Source of the DNA: SHZL01 sp963815185
GTDB taxonomy: Bacteria; Pseudomonadota; Gammaproteobacteria; Xanthomonadales; SZUA-36
Direction of reading: 5' to 3'
Assembly: GCA_963815185.1 (NCBI GenBank)
Contig: CAWFGC010000005.1
Coordinates: 1 to 64,000, forward strand
DNA: 64,000 nucleotides
A model generated the notes under the pieces. That model was given only the letters and a program-made list of their open reading frames with translations, was not told the origin of the DNA and did no database searches. A program made the translations under genes and the position numbers. Shown piece by piece: positions 43,075 to 51,173 of this stretch (its first letter is position 1; the number at the start of each line of letters is the position of its first letter).

Positions 43075-44057
43075 TGTATCCCTGGCTGCAGGAGGCAGCG
43101 CAAGAATTCATGCAGCGTGTGAGCAGCGGGCGCATGGCCCATGCCTGTTTGCTGACAGGAGCGCAGGGCCTGGGCAAACTGGAGTTCGCCCGCCAGATGG
43201 CGGTGACGATGCTGTGTCAGGAAAAGGGGGAACAGGCCTGCGGCGTCTGCCGTTCCTGCCAGCTGTTCGCCAGCGGCGCCCACCCGGATTTCCGCCTGCT
43301 GAGTTTTGAAGTCAATCCGAAGAGCGACAAAATGCGCACTGAACTCGTTATCGAACAGGTGCGGGACCTGAACGGTTTCATGCAGCTTACCCGTGGTATC
43401 AGCCCGCGCAAAGTCGCCCTGATCCATCCCGCGGAGGCCATGAACCGCAATACGGCCAATGCGCTGCTCAAGACACTCGAAGAACCACCTGGTGAAGCGG
43501 TACTGATACTGCTGGCGCACGACCCGTCCCGGCTGGCTGCAACCATCCGCAGCCGCTGCCAGGTGATTCAGGTGCGTCTGCCGGACGAAGCGCTTGCGGT
43601 AGATTGGCTGGTACATAAGACGGGTGAAGATGGGGCTGCGGCCAGAATTGCGTTGCAGGCGTCGGCCGGAAGTCCATTACGGGCGGAGCAAATGCTGGCG
43701 CAGGGCCATTTGGAACAATTTCGCCTGCTGGAGGAGCTGCTTGACTCAATACAGGCAGGGCAGGCCGTTGACGCCCAAGCCCTGCAGAAACTGTACTTGT
43801 GGGATCAGGAGGATTTGTGGCGCTGGCTGTCCCTGATCTCCGCCCAACGCCTGCGTGACTGCTTCAGCGCGCAGGGCAGGGCCGTGGCCACGGCGAATCG
43901 CGTGACGGCTGCTCCGGGCATGAGTCACCTGGCTCGGCAGATAAACTTGTTACAATCGTTGGCGGATCGCAATCGGCGCCTGCTGGCGACACCATTGCGC
44001 AAGGACTTACTTCTGCGTGATTGGCTGATACAATGGTCGCGTCTGTCCGGATCGTAA
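43071..44057 (+). CDS. holB: DNA polymerase III delta-prime subunit
   Basis: 328 residues. It is part of the clamp loader. The Walker-A-like LLTGAQGLGKLEFARQMAV is followed by the structural zinc site Cys49, Cys57, Cys60, Cys63 (LCQEKGEQACGVCRSCQL), and NTANALLKTLEEPPGEAVLI is the conserved SRC-preceding region. The SRC motif itself is in TIRSRCQVIQVRLPDEAL. ATG 43071 overlaps the tmk stop; 43074 is equally possible. Confidence 0.94.
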   Translation: MMYPWLQEAAQEFMQRVSSGRMAHACLLTGAQGLGKLEFARQMAVTMLCQEKGEQACGVCRSCQLFASGAHPDFRLLSFEVNPKSDKMRTELVIEQVRDLNGFMQLTRGISPRKVALIHPAEAMNRNTANALLKTLEEPPGEAVLILLAHDPSRLAATIRSRCQVIQVRLPDEALAVDWLVHKTGEDGAAARIALQASAGSPLRAEQMLAQGHLEQFRLLEELLDSIQAGQAVDAQALQKLYLWDQEDLWRWLSLISAQRLRDCFSAQGRAVATANRVTAAPGMSHLARQINLLQSLADRNRRLLATPLRKDLLLRDWLIQWSRLSGS

Positions 44058-44092
44058 ATCAGCCCGGCGATTGCACAGGAGAGATTTGAGGT

Positions 44093-44434
44093 ATGGCACA
44101 ACAAGGAATTTTGTCGCTGTCCATCAAAGACAAGCAGGCCTTGTACCGGTCTTATATGCCGTTCGTACAGGGCGGCGGCCTGTTCGTGCCCAGCACCAAG
44201 CAATTTGAATTGGGCGACGAAGTGTTCCTGTTACTCACCGTGATGGAATTCGAAGAACGGCTGCCCATCCCCGGAAAAGTGGTCTGGATCACCCCGCAGG
44301 GCGCCGCAGGCAACCGCAAAGCGGGAATCGGCGTGCAGTTCGCTGACACCCAGGATGGCGCTCATGCACGTACCGTTATCGAGTCGCATCTGGCGGCAAT
44401 GATCAAAGGCAATCTCAACACCTACACCATGTAA
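44093..44434 (+). CDS. pilZ: PilZ domain protein for type IV pili
   Basis: 113 residues, a stand-alone PilZ like the Pseudomonas founder protein needed for pilus assembly. FVQGGGLFVPSTKQFELGDE, LPIPGKVVWITPQ and GNRKAGIGVQFAD are the family features. The RxxxR c-di-GMP-binding motif of other PilZ domains is missing at the N-terminus, as in true PilZ. The tmk-holB-pilZ order matches Pseudomonas. It follows holB by 35 bp. Confidence 0.94.
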   Translation: MAQQGILSLSIKDKQALYRSYMPFVQGGGLFVPSTKQFELGDEVFLLLTVMEFEERLPIPGKVVWITPQGAAGNRKAGIGVQFADTQDGAHARTVIESHLAAMIKGNLNTYTM

Positions 44435-44447
44435 GCAGCCGGTGTGC

Positions 44448-45614
44448 TCATTCTGCGAGCAATCGCCGGATGATATCGAATACTTCGTCGATTTCTTCTG
44501 CCCCCTGGTAAAAATGGGGCGACAGCCGCACGGCTCCGTCGCGTACGGCGCAGCTCACCCGCTTTTGGGCGAGGGCACGCTGTAGCGCGTTTGCGGACAT
44601 CGCCTCGGGCCGGAATGTGACGATGCCCGATCTGCGCATGACCTCTGGCCGACTGAGCAATTGCACGCCAGTCATGGATTGCACATGCTGCAGCATGTGC
44701 GCCGTGTTGGCCTGAACCCGGCGCTCGATCTCTTCCATACCGGTTGTCAGCAGCAAGTCAAGGGAGGCTTTAAGCGCCACCTGGCCCAGCGTATTGGGGC
44801 TGCCTGCTTCAAAGCGCCGGGCTGAGGCGGAAGGAGCCCAATCCTGACGCCCGAATGACCAGGGGTTGTCAACCATATGCCAGCCCTGCTGACGCAGGCG
44901 CAACTGTGGCCGCACCCTTTCATTACTGTAAAAAACGGCTATGCCCTCGGGACCCAGCAACCACTTATGCGCATCAGCGGCAAGAAAGCTGATATGGCTC
45001 GACGTTACATCCAGACACAGAGCGCCCAATTGCTGGATCGCGTCGACAAAAAACAGGATGCCGCGCGCGTCGCAGGCCGCGCCCAGCGCCGGCAAATCCA
45101 GACGGAAACCATCGTTCCATTGCACCGAACTCACGGCCAGCAGCCGGGTGTTGTCGTCCATGGCCGAAATCAGGGCGGTTTCGGCATTGGCCGCAGCGCG
45201 AATGTCGACTTCGCGCACGTCAACACCCCGCTCCCGCTGCGCCAGCCAGGGCAGGCGGTTGGAGGAAAACTCAGCTTGCGGCAACACGATGTTTTCTCCA
45301 GCCTTCCAATCCAGCCCCCAGGCGACCGTGCAAATACCCTCGGTGGTGTTCTTCAGAATGGCGATATCGTCCGCTGAGGCAGCGCCGATCAAGTTGGCCG
45401 AGCATTCGCGCAAGCTCTGTTCCAGGGCAATCCAGTGCGCGTATGCGGCAGGGCCGTGAAGCATATTCTCAACAGCAAACTGGCGCACGGCTTCCGCAGT
45501 GCAGGCCGGCCAGGGTGCGATGGCGGCATGGTTGAAGTAATGCCCGGCAGCCCGGCTGGGAAACTGCTGCTTTAGGTGGTCCGCCTGAAATTCCGCGTCT
45601 TGTTGCTTACCCAT
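44448..45614 (-). CDS. class V aminotransferase (cysteine desulfurase-like)
   Basis: 388 residues of PLP fold-type I, class V. The start region YFNHAAIAPWPACTAEAVRQ is followed by AILKNTTEGICTVAWGLDWK, VQWNDGFRLDLPALGAACDA and FFVDAIQQLGALCLDVT. The PLP-binding Lys is in LAADAHKWLLGPEGIAVFYS. No obvious desulfurase active-site Cys loop, so the substrate is uncertain (desulfurase, selenocysteine lyase or kynureninase-like). ATG 45614 was chosen; the frame is open upstream but unrelated. It is divergent from dinB and convergent with pilZ. Confidence 0.85.
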   Translation of the reverse strand: MGKQQDAEFQADHLKQQFPSRAAGHYFNHAAIAPWPACTAEAVRQFAVENMLHGPAAYAHWIALEQSLRECSANLIGAASADDIAILKNTTEGICTVAWGLDWKAGENIVLPQAEFSSNRLPWLAQRERGVDVREVDIRAAANAETALISAMDDNTRLLAVSSVQWNDGFRLDLPALGAACDARGILFFVDAIQQLGALCLDVTSSHISFLAADAHKWLLGPEGIAVFYSNERVRPQLRLRQQGWHMVDNPWSFGRQDWAPSASARRFEAGSPNTLGQVALKASLDLLLTTGMEEIERRVQANTAHMLQHVQSMTGVQLLSRPEVMRRSGIVTFRPEAMSANALQRALAQKRVSCAVRDGAVRLSPHFYQGAEEIDEVFDIIRRLLAE

Positions 45615-45670
45615 GCGGATATAATGACCGCATGACCTCCCGCGGGCAAACCTGAGTTTACCAAAGCGCA

Positions 45671-46882
45671 ATGACCATGCCAGCGCGCACCATTTTGCAC
45701 GTCGATATGGATGCGTTCTACGCCTCGGTGGAAACCCTCGACAATCCTGAGTTGCAAAACAAGGCGGTAATCGTTGGTGGACTCGGGCCACGTGGCGTCG
45801 TGGCGACAGCAAACTATGCGGCGCGTGCATACGGCGTGCACTCGGCCCTGCCCATGAGCAGGGCGCGCCGGCTTTGCCCCGACGCTGAGTTCGTGCGGCC
45901 CAGGATGGACCGCTACCGCGAAGTGTCGGAAAATGTATTCAAGCTGTTCCATTCCATCACCCCATTGGTTGAAGGCCTGTCTCTGGATGAAGCATTTCTC
46001 GATGTGACGGCCAGTCTGAAGCTGTTTGGCAATGCGCGGGACATTGCTCTTCGTATTAAAACGGCTATCCAGCAGGAAATGGGCTTGACCGCTTCCGTCG
46101 GCGTCGCGCACAACAAGTTTCTGGCCAAGCTCGCTTCCGATCTGCAAAAACCCGATGGGCTGGTCTGTGTGCCTGGCGACAAGGTGCAGGAATTTCTCGA
46201 TCCGATGCCGATCAGCCGCCTGTGGGGCATTGGGCCGCGCACCGCGCCGAAACTGAAAGCGATGGGCGTCCTGACTTTCGGCCAGCTACGGCGCGCCGAC
46301 GCGGCGATATTGCGCCCCGCCCTGGGTAATCGCACGGAACACTTCCGGCAACTGGCGCGCGGTGTGGACGACAGAGAGGTCGTGGCCACAAGCCCGGACA
46401 AGACGATCAGTCACGAAGTAACCTTCGATGAAGACCTGCACGACCAAAACGAAGTCCTGGCCGAGTTGTTGGCGCTGACCGAGGCCGTCGCCCGGCGCCT
46501 GCGCAAACGGCAACTCATTGCGCGCACCGTGGTGATCAAGGTGCGGGATCCCGCCTTTAACACCGCGACGCGCAGCCGCAGCATGCGTGCCGGTTCATGC
46601 AGCACCATGACTCTGTATCGCATGGTGCGCGCACTTTGGGCCACCTGGCGTGAAGCCAACCGCGGGACACGCGTGCGTTTGCTTGGGGTCGGGGTTAGCG
46701 GGCTCGAACATCGGTATGGGGATGTGCCAACCAGCGGCATGGCGGCCGGAAATCAGATTGACAGCCCGGGTGAACAGCAATTGGACCGGGTTTTCGACTC
46801 GATCAACGCCCGTTATGGTGACGCCAGGATCGTCCATGGCCTGACCCTGCGACGGCGCCGCAACGAGCCCGGGAAATCCTGA
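45671..46882 (+). CDS. dinB: DNA polymerase IV
   Basis: 403 residues of the Y family, catalytically complete: HVDMDAFYASVE (residues about 10-21) and LSLDEAFLDVTAS (about 105). SVGVAHNKFLAKLASDLQKP and the helix-hairpin-helix SRLWGIGPRTAPKLKAMGV lead into the little-finger domain. A C-terminal clamp-binding motif is not clear. It bypasses lesions, usually under SOS control, but the 56 bp divergent spacer shows no CTGT-N8-ACAG box, so LexA control is not evident. It contrasts with the inactive Y-family relative imuB 40 kb away. Confidence 0.96.
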   Translation: MTMPARTILHVDMDAFYASVETLDNPELQNKAVIVGGLGPRGVVATANYAARAYGVHSALPMSRARRLCPDAEFVRPRMDRYREVSENVFKLFHSITPLVEGLSLDEAFLDVTASLKLFGNARDIALRIKTAIQQEMGLTASVGVAHNKFLAKLASDLQKPDGLVCVPGDKVQEFLDPMPISRLWGIGPRTAPKLKAMGVLTFGQLRRADAAILRPALGNRTEHFRQLARGVDDREVVATSPDKTISHEVTFDEDLHDQNEVLAELLALTEAVARRLRKRQLIARTVVIKVRDPAFNTATRSRSMRAGSCSTMTLYRMVRALWATWREANRGTRVRLLGVGVSGLEHRYGDVPTSGMAAGNQIDSPGEQQLDRVFDSINARYGDARIVHGLTLRRRRNEPGKS

Positions 46883-46886
46883 AGGT

Positions 46887-48581
46887 TTACGCCGCCGCTT
46901 GGCCCGAATTGGACGCGGCATGCTGTGCACGCAATTCACGGCGCAGAGTCTTGCCTACATTGGTCTTGGGCAGTTCATCCCGGAATTCGACGTAGCGCGG
47001 CCGTTTGTATCCGGTCAGTTGTTCCGCAGCATATGCTTTCAGTTCAGCCTCGGTCAAAGAGGGGTCATTGGCAACCACAAAAATCTTTACTACTTCGCCG
47101 GATTTTTCATCCGGTATTCCAACCGCTGCCACTTCCCGCACCTTGGGGTGAAGCGCAATCACGTCTTCGATCTCATTGGGAAACACGTTGAAGCCGGACA
47201 CCAGGATCATGTCCTTTTTGCGATCCACGATCTTGAAATACCCCGCGTCGTCCATCACGGCAATGTCACCGGTGTGTAACCAGCCATCAGCAGTGAGGAC
47301 CTTGGCGGTTTCCTCCGGGCGTTGCCAATAGCCCTTCATTACCTGCGGCCCACGCACGACCAGTTCACCGGATTCACCCGCGGGCAACAACTGCCCGGCG
47401 TCATCCATGATGCCGCACTCAGTCGACGAGATGGGCAGTCCGATGCTGCCGTTGTACTCGGCAAGATCGATTCGATTGATACAGGCGGCCGGCGATGTTT
47501 CGGTCAGCCCGTAAGCCTCCACCAACGTGGTTCCGGTGACCTTTGCCCATCGTTCCGCCACGGCGCGCTGTACCGCCATACCACCGCCCAGTGCGCCCTT
47601 GAGGGTGCTGAAATCCAGCTCGGCGAAACCGGGCGTATTGAGCAGGGCGTTGAACAGGGTATTCACACCCGTGATCATGGTGAATGGCACCTTGGCCAAT
47701 TCCGCGACAAAGGCCGGCAAGTCCCGGGGGTTGGTGATCAGCACATTCAGCCCGCCCAAGGCCATGAATACCAGGCAGTTCGCGGTCAGCGCGAAGATGT
47801 GATACAGCGGTAATGCCGTGATGATCACTTCGACGTGCTCACCAATTCCCATGGGTTTCAGCCAGGCTTTTGACTGCAGCATATTTGCCACCAGGTTGCG
47901 GTGGGTCAGCATGGCGCCTTTGGCCACCCCGGTGGTGCCGCCGGTGTACTGCAGGAAGGCGACATCCTCGAAACCGATGGTGACCGGGCGCAGCGGCAGC
48001 TTTGCACCCTGATCGAGCACTTCCCGAAAAGACACGGAGCCAGGCAGGCGCCAGGCGGGAATGGCCTTTTTGACATACTTGAGCACAACATTGACCAGCA
48101 GACTTTTGGGAAAGTTGAGCAGATCCCCGATCGCGGTGGTAATGACTATTTCCAGCGGTACCTCTTCGCGCACTTCCTCTAACACGCTGGCGAAATTCTC
48201 AACCACGACGATGGCCCGGGCGCCGGAATCCAGCAGTTGGTGCTTTAGTTCTCTTGCGGTATACATCGGATTGGTATTCACCACCACCAGACCGGCACGC
48301 AGCGCGCCAAACAGGGCCACGGGGTACTGCAGGATGTTGGGCATCATCAGCGCGATGCGGTCACCGCTGTTCAAACCCTGGCGCTGGAGCCAGGCGGCAA
48401 ACTTGCGCGTGGCATGATCCAGTTCCCCATAGGTCATTTTTGTACCCATGTTGACGAAGGCGCCGCGGTCCCGGTAGCGATTGCAGCTTTCCTCGAATAT
48501 GTCCACGATCGAGCGGTACGCCGAAAGGTCAATTTCGGCGGGCACACCGCTTGGGTAACTGTCTAGCCAGGGTTTGCTCAC
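46887..48581 (-). CDS. fadD: long-chain fatty-acid-CoA ligase FadD
   Basis: 564 residues of the ANL superfamily. It activates imported fatty acids to acyl-CoA. The P-loop LQYTGGTTGVAKGAMLTHRN, the ATP motif VEAYGLTETSPA, WLHTGDIAVMDDAGYFKIVD and the FadD signature DRKKDMILVSGFNVFPNEIE are present. The catalytic Lys is near KTNVGKTLRRELR. The N-terminus PWLDSYPSGVPAEIDL is typical of gammaproteobacterial FadD. It completes the beta-oxidation set with fadE and fadIJ. It is convergent with dinB (4 bp gap). Confidence 0.95.
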   Translation of the reverse strand: MSKPWLDSYPSGVPAEIDLSAYRSIVDIFEESCNRYRDRGAFVNMGTKMTYGELDHATRKFAAWLQRQGLNSGDRIALMMPNILQYPVALFGALRAGLVVVNTNPMYTARELKHQLLDSGARAIVVVENFASVLEEVREEVPLEIVITTAIGDLLNFPKSLLVNVVLKYVKKAIPAWRLPGSVSFREVLDQGAKLPLRPVTIGFEDVAFLQYTGGTTGVAKGAMLTHRNLVANMLQSKAWLKPMGIGEHVEVIITALPLYHIFALTANCLVFMALGGLNVLITNPRDLPAFVAELAKVPFTMITGVNTLFNALLNTPGFAELDFSTLKGALGGGMAVQRAVAERWAKVTGTTLVEAYGLTETSPAACINRIDLAEYNGSIGLPISSTECGIMDDAGQLLPAGESGELVVRGPQVMKGYWQRPEETAKVLTADGWLHTGDIAVMDDAGYFKIVDRKKDMILVSGFNVFPNEIEDVIALHPKVREVAAVGIPDEKSGEVVKIFVVANDPSLTEAELKAYAAEQLTGYKRPRYVEFRDELPKTNVGKTLRRELRAQHAASNSGQAAA

Positions 48582-48742
48582 GGATGTTCCTCAGAAATTC
48601 ATTGGCGCAATCAGGCCGCGCCAAACGTCTCTTCATTGCATCATAACGCTCTGGCGCCGGCAAGTAATGATTGCCAGTGTGCACCGGCACTGTTTATGAT
48701 CGGGCGGGCAAGCGGGTGCTTTAGCCGCGGGGACACAGGCGC

Positions 48743-50650
48743 ATGGGTGAGCAGAAAGTCGAACGCGACAATAAAGAAGCCAGACACCAGGCGTTCATGA
48801 AATCGCTGCTCAACGAGATCAGGGCCTTGGAACACATGCTGTCCGCCGGCATGATCGAGTCGGGGGTCCGGCGCATCGGTGCGGAGCAGGAAATGTTTAT
48901 CGTCGATGATGCGTTTGGTCCGGCACCCCAGTCGACGAAAATCCTCGAGCTCATAGACGATAGCCGCTTTACCCACGAACTGGGCTTGTTCAATCTCGAA
49001 GCCAATCTGGCGCCCCAGCAAATGGGGGGCGACTGTCTCAGCCGCATGGAGCGGGAGTTGCAGGAAATTTACCGTCATGCACGTGAAACTGCGAACAGGG
49101 TTGATTGCGATATTGCCCTGGTGGGCATTCTGCCCACGTTGACACTGGCAAACCTCGGGCTTGATTCCATGGTGCCGTCAACGCGCTACCGGGCACTGAA
49201 TGACGCCATGCGCGCTCTGCGGGGAGAAGAATTCCAATTCACCATCAACGGCATAGACCAACTTGCGATTAAACACAATAACGTGATGCTGGAGGCCTGT
49301 AATACCAGTTTCCAGGTGCACTTCCAGGTTGAGGCTGAGGAATTCGCCAGGTTGTATAACATTGCCCAGGTAGTGACCGCGCCACTATTGGCGGCAGCTT
49401 CCAACTCCCCATTGCTGCTGGGCAAGCGCTTGTGGCATGAAACCCGCATCGCCGTGTTCGAGCATTCGGTCGATACCCGGTCCGCGACCATGCAGGCGCG
49501 GGGACAGCATCCGCGCGTGCATTTTGGCGACGCCTGGATCGAAGAATCGGTCACCGAAATTTTCAAGGAGGATATCGCACGCAACCGCATTGTACTGACC
49601 ACCGAGACAGAAGCGGACCCCATGGGCATGATCGCAAAGGGTCAGGCGCCCAGTCTTAATGCCCTCAGATTGCACAATGGCACAGTGTATCGCTGGAATC
49701 GCCCCTGTTATGGGGTCAAAGACAACGTGGCCCATTTACGCATCGAGAACCGGGTTATGCCGTCGGGGCCGACCGTTATCGACGAGATGGCGAATGCTGC
49801 ATTTTTTTTCGGCATGATGGCTGGCATGGCGAAACTCTATCCTGACATTCGCGCGAAACTGCGCTTCGAGGATGTCAAGACCAATTTCCTTGCTGCTGCC
49901 CGCGCAGGTATACGTGCCCAGATGAACTGGTTCGACGACAGTTACCTGCCGGTGCAGCAATTGATCCAGGAGCAATTGCTTCCGTTGGCGCGCGAAGGCC
50001 TGGAGGAAATGCACATCGATGCGAGCGACATTGACCGTTATCTCGGGGTGCTCAAGGAGCGGATCAGTCTGCGCCGCACGGGTGCCCGCTGGGCTCTGGA
50101 GTCACTGGAAAACATGCAACAAAAGGGTACCAGTGATCAGCGCCTGCGCTGCCTGGTGAGCAGCATGGTCAAGCAGCAATCGGCGGGGAATCCTATCAGC
50201 CAGTGGCAATTGGCGGAATTCTGTGAGGAGCGCGACTGGAGGGAAAGTTATCGTCATGTCGGGCAGTTCATGAGTACTGACCTGTTCACCGTGCGCCCTG
50301 ACGATATTGTCGATTTTGCCGCAACGCTGATGGAATGGCGGCACATTCGTCAAGTCCCCGTCGAAGATGATTCCGGACGCCTCATCGGTCTGGTTTCCTA
50401 TCGCGCCTTGTTGCGCCTGGTTGCGACCGACGGTTTGACCGATAAAGGCAAAGTGACCGTGGCGCAAATCATGAATCCAAATCCAGTCACCGTGGAGCCC
50501 GAAACCAGCACGGTGGTTGCGATCCGTTTGATGCGTGAAAAAAAGCTGTCCTGCCTGCCCGTGACCCGGGAGGGCAAACTGGTCGGCCTGGTCACCGAGC
50601 ATGACCTGATCGTGGTTTCCTCGCATCTGCTGGAAGACTACCTGGCATAA
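48743..50650 (+). CDS. glutamate-cysteine-ligase-like protein fused to a CBS pair
   Basis: 635 residues. Residues about 40-470 form a GCS2-like carboxylate-amine ligase domain: RIGAEQEMFIVDD (46-50 GAEQE), ELGLFNLEANLAPQQMGGDC, LEACNTSFQVHFQVEAEEFA, RFEDVKTNFLAAARAGI. Residues about 509-574 and 575-635 are two CBS domains (FMSTDLFTVRPDDIVDFAAT, QIMNPNPVTVEPETSTVVAI, LSCLPVTREGKLVGLVTEHD), which in other proteins bind adenine nucleotides. It may ligate an amino acid under energy-state control (inference); the product is unknown. It is divergent from fadD, with a small lipoprotein gene 9 bp downstream. Confidence 0.85.
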   Translation: MGEQKVERDNKEARHQAFMKSLLNEIRALEHMLSAGMIESGVRRIGAEQEMFIVDDAFGPAPQSTKILELIDDSRFTHELGLFNLEANLAPQQMGGDCLSRMERELQEIYRHARETANRVDCDIALVGILPTLTLANLGLDSMVPSTRYRALNDAMRALRGEEFQFTINGIDQLAIKHNNVMLEACNTSFQVHFQVEAEEFARLYNIAQVVTAPLLAAASNSPLLLGKRLWHETRIAVFEHSVDTRSATMQARGQHPRVHFGDAWIEESVTEIFKEDIARNRIVLTTETEADPMGMIAKGQAPSLNALRLHNGTVYRWNRPCYGVKDNVAHLRIENRVMPSGPTVIDEMANAAFFFGMMAGMAKLYPDIRAKLRFEDVKTNFLAAARAGIRAQMNWFDDSYLPVQQLIQEQLLPLAREGLEEMHIDASDIDRYLGVLKERISLRRTGARWALESLENMQQKGTSDQRLRCLVSSMVKQQSAGNPISQWQLAEFCEERDWRESYRHVGQFMSTDLFTVRPDDIVDFAATLMEWRHIRQVPVEDDSGRLIGLVSYRALLRLVATDGLTDKGKVTVAQIMNPNPVTVEPETSTVVAIRLMREKKLSCLPVTREGKLVGLVTEHDLIVVSSHLLEDYLA

Positions 50651-50659
50651 GAATGTGAC

Positions 50660-51124
50660 ATGAAGCGTATTTTCACCCTGACCGCAATGCCGTTGCTGCT
50701 GGCAGGTATGTTGTCCGCTTGTGGCCAGGAATTGTCCGTTGAGCAGCAAGTCATCGGGGTCATTCGCGACATGGAAAGCCGCATCGAGGCGCGTGAACGG
50801 CGGCCATTCATGCGGCATGTAGCCGCACAATTCACCGGCCAGAACGGGGCGATGAACCGGGACCAGTTCAATGCGCTGGTCCTTTATCACCTGCACCGGG
50901 ACCAAAACCTGCATGCCCAATTGTTTCCCATTCAAGTCACATCCAGTGATCCTGGTTACGCTGAAGCACATTTCCGCGCGCTGTTGACGGGAGGGGCGGG
51001 CTGGCTGCCGGAGCGTGGCCAGATTTACGACATCGTCACTCGCTGGCAACAGCGCGACGACGAGTGGATGCTGGTCAGCGCGCAATGGAAACCGGTCGCT
51101 CTGGAAAATGCGCTTGACCTGTAG
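50660..51124 (+). CDS. small lipoprotein, NTF2-like
   Basis: 154 residues. A lipoprotein signal peptide ends at LLLAGMLSACGQE (Cys about 21). The mature part, EQQVIGVIRDMESRIEARER, MNRDQFNALVLYHLHRDQNL and WQQRDDEWMLVSAQWKPV, has the alpha then beta layout of small NTF2-like domains. I do not recognise a named family. It lies 9 bp after the ligase-CBS gene on the same strand, so co-expression is likely, and 49 bp before lhr. Confidence 0.75.
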   Translation: MKRIFTLTAMPLLLAGMLSACGQELSVEQQVIGVIRDMESRIEARERRPFMRHVAAQFTGQNGAMNRDQFNALVLYHLHRDQNLHAQLFPIQVTSSDPGYAEAHFRALLTGGAGWLPERGQIYDIVTRWQQRDDEWMLVSAQWKPVALENALDL

Positions 51125-51173
51125 GCAGTGGTCCTTTCGCGGCTTTTGAGAATCTTTGGGTTACCATAGCAGG

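Noticed and set aside
45615..45670. SOS box upstream of dinB
   Set aside because: No CTGT-N8-ACAG and no copy of the lexA dyad in the 56 bp spacer.
50102..51085. 327-codon minus-strand open frame
   Set aside because: Opposite the ligase-CBS and lipoprotein genes, His/Gln-rich shadow.
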